Shown: positions 1-11,397, counted from the stretch's first letter. The stretch: 23,642 bases of DNA from Coptodactyla brooksi (GCA_033557675.1 JAWQRM010000365.1:1-23642), one strand, 5' to 3'. Numbers and translations are program-made. Notes: generated from the sequence alone by a model not told the origin.

Positions 1-564
1 GCGTCCTCGTCGGTCGCGAGGAGGGTCGCGTCGACGCCGCTGAGGAGCCGGCCGGTCTCGCGGTCGGTCACCCCCTCGTCGCGCGCGCGCGTCCGTCCGC
101 GCGGCGAGGCCCCCGCGGACGGCCTCGCCGGGAAGGAGGAGTCGCCCGTCGTCCTCGACGCGAACCTCACGTTCGTCCTCGGCTGCCCCCGGTCGACGAT
201 GAGGCAGGGAGTGAGGGCGGTGCCGGCGCACCGCGAGCCCGACACGCGGAGCAGCGCGCTCTCCACGAAGATAGCGGACTTCCTCGACAGGACGGACCAC
301 GTGGCGCGCGAGTGGCGCACCGTCGGCAAGAGGAGGAGGGGCGACGCGCCGCTGCCGCCCTCGCTGTCGGGCAGATCGAGGAGCGCGACGAACATCATGA
401 TCAAGGGCTTCCAGCTGTACAGCAGGGCGAGCGCGGACGCGTCCGACGGCGGCAGCGTCGCGGACACGCAGAACGAGATCGATGAGGTACCGTCGGCGAG
501 GGGCGCCGCCGCCGCGCCCGCCCCCGCCCCCCGCGAGCGACCGCCTCCTAACGAGTTAGAATGA
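1..564 (+). CDS. 3'-terminal coding exon of an unrecognised gene (5' partial)
   Basis: The frame is open from base 1 to a TGA at 562-564 (187 codons), with no need for the ATG at 199, so this is most likely the last exon of a gene that starts upstream. The exon is very GC-rich. The N-terminal 50 or so residues are low-complexity Arg/Ser/Pro. A better ordered stretch follows, with the segments KIADFLDRTDHVAREW (about residues 88-103) and RSATNIMIKGFQLYSR (about 127-142), then Asp/Ser-rich sequence and an Ala/Pro tail ending NELE. There is no signal peptide, membrane segment or known domain that I can see. The two ordered segments look like conserved docking motifs in a disordered C-terminus, which is inference. 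It lies on the same strand as the myosin tail and about 2.6 kb upstream of it, but it is not coiled coil and does not match the myosin-XVIII sequence expected there. I do not recognise the family. Confidence 0.6.
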   Translation, partial: ASSSVARRVASTPLRSRPVSRSVTPSSRARVRPRGEAPADGLAGKEESPVVLDANLTFVLGCPRSTMRQGVRAVPAHREPDTRSSALSTKIADFLDRTDHVAREWRTVGKRRRGDAPLPPSLSGRSRSATNIMIKGFQLYSRASADASDGGSVADTQNEIDEVPSARGAAAAPAPAPRERPPPNELE

Positions 565-940
565 GACGCCGGCCGATTGGATTTTGAAACGCTCTTGCCG
601 GGCCGCGATTCGGACCGGGAGCTTCAGAATCCAAACCGGCGTTTGTATTTTTGTCCGTTTTCTTTCATTTGTGGGTGTTTTATTAAAAATCATTTTTGTC
701 GTCCGAACGCTGTGCTTCACTTACCCTTTCTCGTTTCTTCCCACGTCGACCGATTGTACGTTTTTTCTTTTCTTTTTTGTTGTTTTTTTTTCTTTTTTTC
801 TTTTTCGTCGTGCAATTGGCATTTTGTATAAAGTGCTTATTGTGCACTTTCGCTTTTCTTCGCGGCTTTGCAATCGGACGATTGATTGTGAACCGAGAAG
901 AAGAAAAAAAAATAAATAAAGAGCGAGTGAGAGCAGAAGG
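565..940 (+). terminator. 3' UTR and poly(A) signals of the upstream gene
   Basis: Directly after the stop codon the base composition changes from GC-rich to T-rich, with long pyrimidine runs at about 755-810. Overlapping AATAAA hexamers sit at 911-916 and 915-920, a normal distance from the stop, so the transcript probably ends within a few tens of bases of 920. The end is inferred from the hexamers alone. Confidence 0.5.
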
Positions 941-2590
941 GAAAACGAATATTAAAAAAATATAAACACCGGCGTACGTGTGAAGGTCACATCTCAATGC
1001 GTCGTCGCCCTTCAAAGGTCGATTCAGACGTAGACGGCGCGAATTTATTTCCGTCTGTCCTGTCCGATCAAAAATGCGACTGATTTGTTGACGTGTTTCG
1101 TAAAATTTTAATATAATTGTCACTTTTGGTCACTTCAAACCATTATCAAAAAAATAATAAATAAGAACGATCGTGAGTTCTCTGTGAACTCACTAAAACC
1201 GCTCATTCGAAATTGTAATTTACAACCTATTTGGGCGTTAAATAATGTTAAATATTTAAAATCGCGGTGTCGCAAGTTGCCAAGGTTTTCTCTACGCTCT
1301 TTTGACACCTTTCCTGACATTTTTCGACGTCGAAATTGGTCGTACCCGAAATTTCGGCTAAATTTCCAGTCGCCCGTCACCCGCAATCGGAAACTCTTAA
1401 AGTGAACTTCCTTTTTCGCGTTTACGGGAAATTGATAGTTACTTTTACGTTCTGAAAAGACGGGCGCGGACTTTTTTTTTGCTTTCTCGGTAGTACCGAA
1501 AGTGTGGCTTCGCTATAGCGTACGAAGCGAATGTCATTATGCGATGACGACGGTTCAACATCCGCCAGTAGCACCAGCGAACCGACTGAACGTTTCGACG
1601 GTAAGGTTTCACATTGTTAAAATTGCAAATTTTAAATTCCACGTAAACAAATAATAGAATTAAATGACCCGAACGATAAATTGATTTGAAAAGGAAAACA
1701 ACTTGCAGTGAAGATAAATGAAAATATCAATTTATATTTAACACCTAAGCGGAGCTAGTTTTAAATATATTAATTTCAATTAATGGATTATAATTATTGT
1801 CAATGAAAAGAAAAAAAAAACAGAATCCAAGTTGTATGTTCCTATGTTAAATGGAATTACAAGCTTTATCATTTTTTATTTTCTTTTAATGACACAACCC
1901 AGCAAATGAGAAATTTTAATTTTTAACGCACACTTTTAATTTTTTAGCTAAAATGTAAATTCTTTAAATGAACATTTGAAATGCATGATGTACGATAAAT
2001 TGAATTTACAACACAATGTTTTAATATTTAGTGCAATTAAATCGTGAGTAAAACACAATTCAAAAGCCTATATACATGGTAATTGAAATTTGAGTTCCAA
2101 CATGGGGAACACGCCTATTATAAGAAATACAAGTTGTCAAATTCGATGGTGACTAATAATCCGTTAAGAAATTTGAATTACCTTGGACAGTTTGTTTGCA
2201 ATCAGGGAAAAATTGAAAATTGAAAGTTTTGAAAATCTGCTGTAATTCTCTCATTTATGATTTGTTTCAAAATGAGTCTTAATGAATTTTTAAGCTCTAG
2301 CGAATGGTTTGGTCAGAATTGTCAGCAAACGTTTCCTGTTTGTTTTCTCGGAATGAATTTTGTTTTTTCTAATGGACACGATACGGTATGAGCACACTGT
2401 TGGATTACATTTATTTTTCTGAACACGATGGTGTATTACACATTGACTTTAAACAAGCGTTAGTAACAAAACTGCGGAAAAACGTAACTCTGACTTAATC
2501 GTAAAAATCAAGTTACTTGGACACATTTTTAATCGCGTTTCCATGGACACCAAACATAATTCAGTAAAAATTGTATGAAATGCCAAAACC

Positions 2591-2636
2591 AGTTTGCAAG
2601 ATGGTATTTTTCAACAAAAGAACTATCTTGCAAACT
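2591..2636. repeat. 12-bp perfect inverted repeat
   Basis: AGTTTGCAAGAT at 2591-2602 is followed by its exact reverse complement at 2625-2636, leaving a 22-base spacer. It lies 75 bp from a second, longer hairpin, so the pair may belong to one small foldback element. No target-site duplication was identified. Confidence 0.6.
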
Positions 2637-2711
2637 GCTGTTCATGTAGGGAAGTTTTCAGAAATGTCCAAGTCCCACGTGACCATAACTGATCAGGCAA
2701 CCAAACTTGCA

Positions 2712-2758
2712 TTTCAGACATCTCCAGACTTGCTTTCCAAGTCTGGAGATGTCTGAAA
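2712..2758. repeat. 21-bp perfect hairpin, 5-base loop
   Basis: The arm at 2712-2732 is exactly reverse-complemented at 2738-2758, with loop CTTTC. The arm core is CAGACATCTCCAGACTTG. A perfect 21-bp stem with so short a loop is far beyond chance. Candidates are a foldback/MITE remnant or a precursor-like RNA hairpin. The stem is short for an animal microRNA precursor, which usually has imperfect arms and a larger loop. Confidence 0.75.
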
Positions 2759-3133
2759 GCCCGATATAATTAGAAATGATTAGCCAAGAACAATTCACAT
2801 TATTTGTTTGATTATATTTCAATTAAGCAAATATTACATCATTTTCTGAGTATAAATCACGGGCTACTACAAGTCACATGTTTGCATTTAACTTAATTCC
2901 GAATATTAATATCACATTTCAATAGTAAATGCATCATCGGCGCTTTAAACAAACTCAATTTTAAAATAAAGTTGAATAGGTAGGATTTTTACAAACTTCC
3001 TATATAACATTCTGTAAAATGTAAGCAAAGTGCATTAAAGGTAAAGACGTAATTAACGGTTCAGTTTAATGAAAACCGATAATGCTCTTTTCAAATGTCA
3101 ACACGCCTAACAACAAAACTGTTCTTCTCTCAG

Positions 3134-6100
3134 CTGAGTGAGATGACGGCGGACCTGGCAGAAGAGCGCTCCACGTCCACGCTAGCTGCCGAACGGCTCG
3201 ACGTAGAGACCGCCGAGAGGATGAAGCTGGAGAGGGACCTCTCAGACGTGCAGCAGAAGAACAGAGACCTGCAGAACCAGTCGGAAAAGCTCGAGATGGA
3301 GCTGCTGTACGCGAGGTCGGACCTGAACGCGCTGTCCGACAACGACGAGGACGACGACGACGGCAACGAGCCCGTGTACAAGCAGAGGTACGAAAGGGCA
3401 GTGCGCGAGCTGGAGTTCACGAGGAGGCGATTGCGCCAGCAGCACGAGGACGACCTCGAGCAGCTCGTTGGGCTGAAAAAGCAGCTGGAGAAGAAGCTGA
3501 CGGACGCGTACGAGGAGGTGGAGGAACAACGACAGGTGGTCGGCCAGTGGAAGCGCAAGGTCCAGAAGCTGACCTCAGAGATGGGAGACGTCAAGTTGCT
3601 GCTGGAGGAGCAGACGTCCCGGAACAACGTCCTCGAGAAGAAGCAGCGGAAATTTGACGTCGAGCTGCAGGCCGTGCAGGACGAGCTGAAGAAGGAGAAG
3701 GCGTGCAAGGACCGGCTGAGCAGGGAAAAGGAAATTCTGACGGCGGAGAAGTTCACGCTGGAGAGTTCGATAGCCGACCTCAGGATGGAGCTGGACCTGA
3801 AGGAGGACAAGCTGCGGGCCTCGCAGAAGGAGCTTGACGAGCTGACGTTTGGCGGGAAGACCGAGGAGGAGGTGGCCGTATTACGAAAACAGAAGATCGA
3901 CTGCGAGAGGCGGCTGCATGATCAGGACGAGGAACTCGACGAGCTGGCCGGCCAAGTGCAGATGCTCGAGCAGGCCAAGCTCAAACTGGAGATGACGCTA
4001 GAGCAGCAACGAAAGATTTCCAAAAAGGAGGCGCACCGGCACGACGAGGAGCTCGAGGAAGTCCGGTGCAACGCTCAGAAGAAAGTTAAAGGTAAGAAAA
4101 ATGTTGGGTCGGTACTTTAGAATGAAGTGAACGCTTTCAAAATATCGAACAAAAATTACAAACGAAACTGCTCTGTAAATGTCTCCTAGGTTGCATAATG
4201 AGTAATTTAAAGTTCAGTGGAAATTCCTTAAACTCAAACTGTCAAAAGTCCCAGTGAAAAGTTTGAGTTTAAAAGAATTCGAGTTACAGAAAAGCCTGAA
4301 AATATGTCAAGTACATTTAAACTAGATGCATGGGATGTAAAAATATTTCTGGGTAGTCAGGGAGAATTTCGAGTTAAGCGAATTCGAGATAGAGGAGTAC
4401 GACTGTAATTAACCGACTGATGGTACAAGTGGAATTCAGTAAATGTTAGCACCTCTACGAATGTCGAGCTAATAAACGATTTTAGGTTCATTCAATTTCC
4501 GCTTCGGTACATGCAAGTTCGCTCTGCTTCGCTCTTTCTTTTTCTCTATGCTATTTATTGTAAAGAGTTCCTGTAGTATCATTTTCTTCACATTGTCGAC
4601 TTTGATTTTGTCCACTGTAAGTCCCTCTGCAATAAATAGATCGGGTCACGACAATAAGGCACGACAGACCTTGCTGCCACAAACGTAAGTGAATTCTTTG
4701 CTGTATTTTCCAATTCTTCATTGTACATTCCAATTTAATGACAACTCCTTTTTTTTAATGACGTGTAATCATTTCCGTTTGGACAGCTTTGGAAGCCCAA
4801 TTGGAAAACGAACACGAGGAGCGTACAATCCTGCTGCGGGAAAAGCACGACCTGGAGAGGCGGCTGGCGAACGCCCTGGATACGGATCGTGACGACAAAG
4901 CGGTTGACGAGGCCGTCGTGCAGCGACTAAAACGAGACCTGAGACGGACGAAAGCCCTGCTAAGGGACACCCAGACGCAGCTGGACAGGCAGAGGGCCGA
5001 GAACCCAAGTGAGTATATTATCATCCCCCCTTACTACATACCTTAGGTGCCCCCTCCCCCCTCTCACAGAGAGCTTACAACGGTGCCCCGCGAACCTAGC
5101 GATCCGTGAGGTACCGTCCTCGTCATCATCGTCCTCATCGCCCGGCGAAATCCTGACGATGCTCAGGCGCGAACTGCTGAAATCGATCTGGTACCTCTCG
5201 ACCCGCATGGACTCGTTCGAGAGGGACGTGCGCGCGGTGAGAGACGAAGTGGAAACGGTTTGGCGACGCACACACCCCACCGGCGCTCGTTATTTTAATC
5301 GATTGTTCGCATTTTCACAAGGAAGTCGCGAAACTGCGGGCCGCCGTCGACGAGTGCGATCGCCGGGCGAGAAAGGCCGCGGACGAAGAGGAGGTTGCGC
5401 CGCGCGAGCTTCGACCTGGCGCGATTGAGGGCGCTGTTTGCCGCGTTACTTGCTGCGGGCTTGAATTTCACGACGTGGATTCAGAGGACGGAGGCCAAGA
5501 TTCTGGCAGAGGGGACACGACCCGCCGACACCTCCGCCACACGTGTGGCGACGACGGCCAAATCCCCGCCCAAGGCTAACTAAACGCTGCACCTCTCTCT
5601 TTACACCTTCTCTCCGCGACTCGGTTAAGCTAAGTCGGAGGGGGGAGGGGGGAAAGGTAACTTGTGCGGAGACTGTACGTCGAGTTATTATCGTCAATTG
5701 TTCGCTTGAATCCGTAAAAAAGTTTACACGGAGGGTGCTTGCTAAATATATTACGTTAGCGGCAAAGAGGAGACGTTCAGATTTATCTAACTCGGCGCTT
5801 AAGTATATTGAATATTTCGCTGTTTATTAATAACTTAATAGATGGAGAGGGCCCAATACAATTTATAAAATTACCGTACGATGAAATTACAAAAGAAATG
5901 CCAGATCACTTTAAATAAGATTCAAGGAGCATTTTGCTCATCTTACGCATCATGGACTCGCCAAGTCTAGCACAGCCTTCCGTATTGTTGCCCAAAACCG
6001 TATCATAAACGATTCAATACTGAAGAAATAACTTACGCTGCCATTCAATAATTCGGATCGAGCCGCTTGTTATTATTTTCGAGTTTACGTAAACGTAAAC

Positions 6101-7649
6101 ACAGAAACCCGACCTGACAGACCTTTTCCTCTTTTCCTGTATCAATTGAACAGTCACCGACGCAAACATGACACCGACCTATTTCTGATTTCAAGGTAAA
6201 ACATTGATCCGCCAGCTGAGGAACCAAATCGATGACCTGGAGTGCGCGAGGTCGACGGCCGTCAAGGCCAAACAGATGCTGGAGGCGGACTTGTCGGAGA
6301 CGCAGGCGCAGCTCGAGGAGACGGCGCGCGTCAAGCAAGACTTCGAGGACAGGTATGGGGCGACGGCGCGCGAGAAGGCTGACCTGCAAGCGCAAGTCGA
6401 GGAGAACGAGGAGGAGCTTGCCGAGGTCCTCAAGAAGTACAAGACGTCGGTCCAGCAAATGTCCCTCGACCAGATGGCGCTGCAGGAGCAAGTGGCGCTC
6501 GTCTCGGAACTGGAGGCGGAGAAGGCCACGCTCAGGGAACAGCTGGCGGAGATGTCGAGCCGCCTGGAGACGGTGGAGAACATGGGCGACGCGTCGTCGA
6601 ACGTGCTGGTCCGTCGCGGTGAGCTGAAGGTTAAAGAACTCGAGCACAAGCTCGACCTTGAGCAGACGACGAGGCAGAGGCTCGAGGTGCAGATCGCCAG
6701 GCTGAAGGAGGCCGTCGACAAACTGCAGAACGATTTGGCCGGGTCCAGGAACAAGGAACAGCACGCGCAAGAGCAGATGCGCAAGTTGCAAAGGAACATA
6801 AGGCAATTAATTGTATTAGTATAACTCTTCTTGCCCGTTTTTCCGTTCAAATAAACGCCCCGATGTCCCTCGACGGACGGTCTAAGAAAGTAGTCTGAGA
6901 AATTCGTCTTTCTGTAAAGGGAACTGCGCGAGGAGCACAACAACGCCTTGACGAAAGAGGGCGAGTCGATCTTGAAGCGTAAGGAACTGGAGAAGAAGTA
7001 CGAATCGTTGGAAGCCGACACGGCGACGACCAGAGCGGACTTGCGGTTGGCATTGAAACGCATCGAAGATCTGCAAGCGGTCATTCAGAACGATCTGGAA
7101 GATAGCACTGAAAATTCCGACAGGTCAGTTGCACAGACATAATGATTAAATCTTGTATTTAATCTTTAATATCGTTTTTACAGCTTCGAATGCCACATAC
7201 ATATAAGAATTAGACTATTTTGTTCAGTTTCCTGACAGTTTTAAACGTCCACCAGAAATTTAATACTTGATATTGACAGGTAACTGTCAAAATGGCAAAT
7301 TCTTAGCACAAGGTCTAATTTTCTTGTTGATATTTTAATTGTCAAAAAAGTTTCACAAGTTATAATTTCAATCTGTATTCTTATTTTTGTTCTCCGATTT
7401 TTGCAAAATAGAATATCTAATCTCTTTTATTTTGTACTCAGCGAAATAGATAGTCTCAGTTCGGAGGATTCAGTTAACTCGTTTTTGAAGAACCATAGAT
7501 TGAGCATAAAACCGAGCACGACGCAAATCGAACCGACGAAAACGTAAGTAGGAAGTAAAAAAAATATTCCCGCTTTAATTTGTTTCCGCTTTTGTTTTGA
7601 TAGGCGCTCGACTAGCGCGAACAACATAAAGGATACGTCGTACGCATGA
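3134..7649 (+). CDS. Mhcl: myosin-XVIII heavy chain, tail and C-terminus (5' partial)
   Basis: Six exons join in phase: 3134-4091, 4787-5008, 6196-6802, 6920-7123, 7442-7543 and 7604-7649 (stop TGA 7647-7649). Together they are 2139 nt, or 712 residues. The product is a long acidic heptad-repeat coiled coil closely resembling the tail of MYO18A. Landmarks shared with that family are AAERLDVETAERMKLERD at the start, the acidic DEDDDDGNE insert followed by VYKQRYERAVRELEFTRRRL, DEELDELAGQVQMLEQAKL, LKRDLRRTKALL, and ADLRLALKRIEDLQAVI near the end. A Ser/Thr-rich tail of about 50 residues ends in SANNIKDTSYA. Myosin-XVIII is an unconventional myosin linked to Golgi, actin and sarcomere organisation, and its tail drives dimerisation. 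The head, neck and first part of the tail are not in the window. The ATG at 3095 lies in the acceptor's pyrimidine tract and was rejected as a start. The third intron appears to be GC-AG. Confidence 0.9.
4215..4405. mobile_element. degenerate pogo/Tigger-like MITE in a myosin intron
   Basis: The left end begins CAGTGGAAATTCCTTAAACT at 4215. The right end, read on the minus strand from 4405, begins CAGTCGTACTCCTCTATCTC and is flanked by TA at 4406-4407. Inside are subterminal blocks rich in AATTCGAGTTA and AATTTCGAGTTAAGCGAATT, and a perfect 13-bp inverted repeat (4228-4240 and 4260-4272). CAGT termini and repeated TTCGAGTTA-type blocks are what I associate with pogo/Tigger non-autonomous elements. 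At 191 bp it has no room for a transposase. The left TA is not preserved, so this is an old or damaged copy. Confidence 0.45.
5070..5579 (+). CDS. possible alternative 3'-terminal exons of the myosin-XVIII gene
   Basis: After exon 4787-5008 (phase 1), a second set of GC-rich exons is open in a compatible phase. The acceptor CTCTCACAG ends at 5069. Exon 5070-5236 reads a Ser8 run, then GEILTMLRRELLKSIWYLST and RMDSFERDVRA, and ends in phase 0 at a GTGAGA donor. The acceptor TTTTCACAAG then opens exon 5322 in phase 0 with EVAKLRAAVDECDRRARKAA DEEE, a heptad-like stretch. The exon then either runs to TAA at 5577-5579, or splices out 5394-5484 (a weak GTTGCG donor) and reads RTEAKILAEG onward to TAA at 5581-5583. 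A transcript using these exons would lose the last 300 or so residues of the normal tail. There is no AATAAA before 6196, only weaker variants. The codon pattern and matching phases favour real exons, but a nested separate gene is not excluded. Confidence 0.45.
6803..6919 (+). other. probable GC-AG intron in the myosin gene
   Basis: The coiled-coil frame continues from KLQRNI into ELREEHNNAL only if the exon ends at 6802 and resumes at 6920. That puts the donor at AG|GCAATT, with GC instead of GT, and the acceptor at TGTAAAG. The split codon AG+G gives Arg. No GT donor nearby keeps the phase and the family alignment. Reading through instead meets a stop at 6822-6824. Confidence 0.65.
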
Positions 7650-7982
7650 GTGGCACTCAATTTCTGCAGGAGCATCTCGGTGACCTTCTGCAGAAATGCC
7701 AGTGACGAAATCGAACAGTACGTTTAGGGGTGAAAGAGAAAAACCAAAACGGAAGCGAAAGTGGAAAGACGAATGATGCTAGACCGCGATCATCAAGAAT
7801 TTTGACACATTTTTTTTTTCCATTATTTATATTGTATTTTTCTGCATCTTGTTTTTTTTTTGTTCTATTAATGTCCTTATACTGTTATTTACGTAAATAA
7901 ACAAGAAAGAAAGAAACAGTGGTTACGATTATTACGGGAAGGATTACACAAAGATTGTATAATTGTAATTTAAATAAATAAA
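7650..7982 (+). terminator. 3' UTR and poly(A) signals of the myosin-XVIII gene
   Basis: AATAAA occurs at 7896-7901 and as an overlapping pair at 7973-7978 and 7977-7982, about 250-330 bases after the stop. T-rich tracts at 7810-7860 precede them. Further A/T-rich hexamer-like sequences continue to about 8210, so alternative ends are possible. Confidence 0.55.
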
Positions 7983-10900
7983 CTGTACAATGTCGTACGT
8001 ACTATTATCACCGATATAATAAATATGCTTGAAACAAAACAGGAACATCTTTATATAATATAAATAGCTAGATCGATAATTAGGAAATTATATTGTACAT
8101 GTATTATATATATATTGTATTTAATTATTGTGTATTAAATGTCATAATTATTATTGCTATACAAAAAAATTAAAAACAAACGAACACAAAAGGTGATCAA
8201 ATAATAAAATTTTTGTTATAAATGTTGCATTATTTTATTATAAATCCTTTCCGATCATAGAAGTGCAGGAGCCAGTACAGTAATGTGCAGGATAGAGGTC
8301 TTCGTTAAATGCCGAAATTTCTAAGTGAAATTTACGTACCATATAGGAGTTTTGGTCATCGCATAGGAGGAACATGACACACTACGAGATCTATTTCAAG
8401 AGGATGTGCAGCTAGCGCTGCTTGACATCGTTCTATGTGCATCTATTTTTTAACTGTTAACAATAAATGTTTATCCATCTCTTGAAAAGTTTAAGTTCAA
8501 GGGTCAAACAAAAACTTCATTCTTACTGAAATAAAAGGTCACTTTAAAATAAAATATTTCTATTTATAAATAAAATTAATTTCAAGATTCAGATGCCTCC
8601 TAATTTCGTCAAACAATACCCCAACATGTCATAAAAATTTCATCTCGCTCTGCAACCCTAGCACATAAAAAGAACTCACGCCTGAAGAAACATTGACATA
8701 CGTCGGAAGAGCGATGGAAAAAAAGATGACGAAATTTTCTATGAAAATGGATACGAGAAAGAAAATGCAACTAAGAAGTTTTGGAATTTATTTTCTTTTC
8801 ATCATAAATTGAATTTGCACGTTTCTAATTTAAGTAATATTTTTAAGTATAACGTTTATTACTTTATTGGGTTTTAATTGCCTTGTCCTTTTACCTACCA
8901 AATCGAAAAGTATGAACACAAGTATAGGCCGGGGCCATCATATTTCGTTCTGCTTTTCATTCCTGATATGGCTGTTGTTTATTATTAAAGGTAAGTAAAT
9001 TAAGTTTATTTTTGAAAGATAAGTTGCTGATCAAGCTCATGCGCAGAGCACTAATTTTTTAGACGCACTCTAAAGAAGACGAAACCTACACTAGACGATT
9101 ACCCTAATGTGCAATACACCCCAATGCACCATAATGTTACTGAATAGTTTGAACGATACTTTATATTTTCATCGATCTTGTCATTACTCAAATTATTTTC
9201 TGATATAATTTACTTCACCACAAATGTGAAGTCCTCAAAAACTATATGTCTAAAAAACTGAATTCATTCGTGAATATTCATTGTAAGTTTATTGTTTGGT
9301 TTGTTTTTCAATATACCAGTAGTAAACATATATGCTTATAATTCGGTTAAACGGTTAAAAAGTAGTTTTAGCCGTTTTAGTGCCAAGCTAGCACTAAATA
9401 ATTGAGTTAATTATTTGTACATTTATTAACCGTTTTAGCATTTGAAGACGTATATACCGACGCGTAAATATTCAGGCAAGAAGAATATAATTGTCGCACT
9501 ACAGAGCTAATGTACTTGCGACTGACGACTTCTAATTCTTACTTTGATTGGAGAAGCGTTATAAAAATCGATTACCAACATTTATTTCGTATGAGCATGA
9601 GCATCATTATTTTAAAATTTTGACGCGCTAGAATAGTTCATCATAAAATTTCATTTAAAATTTTGTGGCGTCTATTTTTTTAATGCGTATGTTTATACAA
9701 TAGACAGTAAAACACCTTACCACTGTTTCATAATGTATGTCATGTAAACACAATCCGTCCTTGTCTTTTTTATTGCCTATCTATATCTCCAAAATTTTTC
9801 TACACATTCTATCTTACTTTGAACTTCACGGTTCTCGCCAACACCGATTTCTTTGTAGTAGATTTCGCTTAAGGGGTCATGACTAGTTCCACATGGACAC
9901 GTGCAACGAAATCTTTATTGTAACCAGATTATACAATAATTCGTTTGCATGTATTGTTTTAATCGGTCTAATGTGGCAGTCTAAAAACGACTTACAGACG
10001 GACAACCACCAAAAATAGCATAGATAGGCACAAATAGCCTAATTCGTCAAGATCTATCAAAATCTCGACATCGATTTTTTTGCGAATGGTATACATTCTC
10101 TTAAGATAAATAAAAACATGATTTTCGGGAATTTTTATAAAAATGTTCCAACTATTTTCTCTTACAACAAAATATGGATATTAAAAGTAGGTATATTGAA
10201 TAATATTCGAAAAATATGTCGTTGAAAATATTATAAATTAAGGAAGTTGTAGCCGCTTTAAGGAAATCTTATTTTTCAGAACTATCGTGCGGCGTACACG
10301 AAAGATTCTGTAGATATATGAATATATTAAATTATGAATATACCTTATTCCATTTTCTGAAAAAATAATTTTTGACAAAATGGCGGTAATTTTAAGGAAA
10401 ACTGGAATTTGTCGCGCTCTTCATTTTTTTTTCAATAAGATTTTCTCTAAAATAAAAAAACCCGTCGTTCACGAACAAGCCCTTCATACACGGAATAAGT
10501 ACGAGAGTTTTAAGTCGGTTGCTTTAACGGTTCTCGAGGTATCGTATACACCGTACGAGACTTTTTCGAAAAACGTAATTTCAAGGAAGATGCGTTTAAA
10601 GTTTGCGGTCTAGCTATCGGTACAGTATAATTTAATTGTTTTAGGTCGCACAGAATCGTCGATTGCAGGCCCATAAAGTAAGCCTTCTGCTGCCGAAGCT
10701 ACCTCCAAAGTATCAATTTTGTCCTGTCTGCGATGCTCTCTCGTATAAAAAAATAGAAACGGCCGTGTTTAAAGGCGAGTAGCTTTTGGCTGCGCAATTT
10801 CGTAACTGTCAATTTTGCTCTAATTGACATGAAATTTTCAAAAAACATTCTTGAAATAGCGCATTTCAACAATATGCAAAAACCCAAAAATCGATTTTTT

Positions 10901-11397
10901 CTACTTTTCTAACTAGATAGACATGACCAATTAACGTTCATGTGTCGTATGTGTAATTATACAAATGTTTGTTGGTCGCCTTCAAATCTGTCAAATTGAC
11001 GGATTGAAATCCATAAGTTTAGATGAGAAGTGACAATGAATTAGATGAAAAACGAGTACTGTCATACTCGTTTATAGTCATGTTTGACAGGATTGTGTTC
11101 GATAGTTTCAGAGACTGATTGAATTAAGGTTTTTAGTCAAATTTAATGTGGAAAAGGACGTAAGTCTAAAAAAATGTATGTACTTACCTTTACATAAAAT
11201 TTTTACATCTCTTAATTTTTCAGGAACTTTCTTCAGACTTTAATTTTAACACTTTGCTCTTACTAGAGTTTTCGCACGTTAACAAACGACGATACGGAAT
11301 AAAACAATTCATTTTCGAACGTAGACATCACTTTATTGAATCAAAAATGTCGAGAAAAGCAACGTCCATGCACACAAACTAAATTTACACGTAAAGG

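Larger units (their letters stand above)
941..3133. other. non-coding stretch before the first myosin tail exon
   Basis: AT-rich sequence with no convincing exon on either strand. It contains an 8-bp hairpin (arms 1173-1180 and 1186-1193) and two stronger inverted repeats near 2591-2758, listed separately. The right end is the polypyrimidine tract and CAG acceptor of the myosin exon at 3134. It is either intron of the myosin gene or spacer plus intron. The window cannot decide which, because the myosin motor exons are missing. Confidence 0.5.

Noticed and set aside
3095..3133. ATG at 3095 as start of a headless myosin tail
   Set aside because: The 13 extra residues are encoded by the pyrimidine tract of an evident CAG acceptor, and family similarity starts right after it.
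3130..3810. Long minus-strand open frame (226 codons), Ser-rich
   Set aside because: It is the antisense shadow of the myosin coiled-coil exon. Ser and Leu runs arise from the complement of Glu/Lys/Leu codons.
5485..5583. Open frame ending TTAKSPPKAN as an independent small gene
   Set aside because: No start codon with context. It is better explained as one of two possible endings of the alternative myosin exons.
8680..8715. CCTGAAGAAAC...GTCGG as a third CTGATGA-type hairpin
   Set aside because: The sequence between the two blocks does not form a stem.
10380..10613. 77-codon plus-strand open frame starting ATGGCGGTA
   Set aside because: AT-rich, with no motif, no nearby promoter or splice partner, and no resemblance to a known protein. 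More likely a chance frame or repeat remnant.
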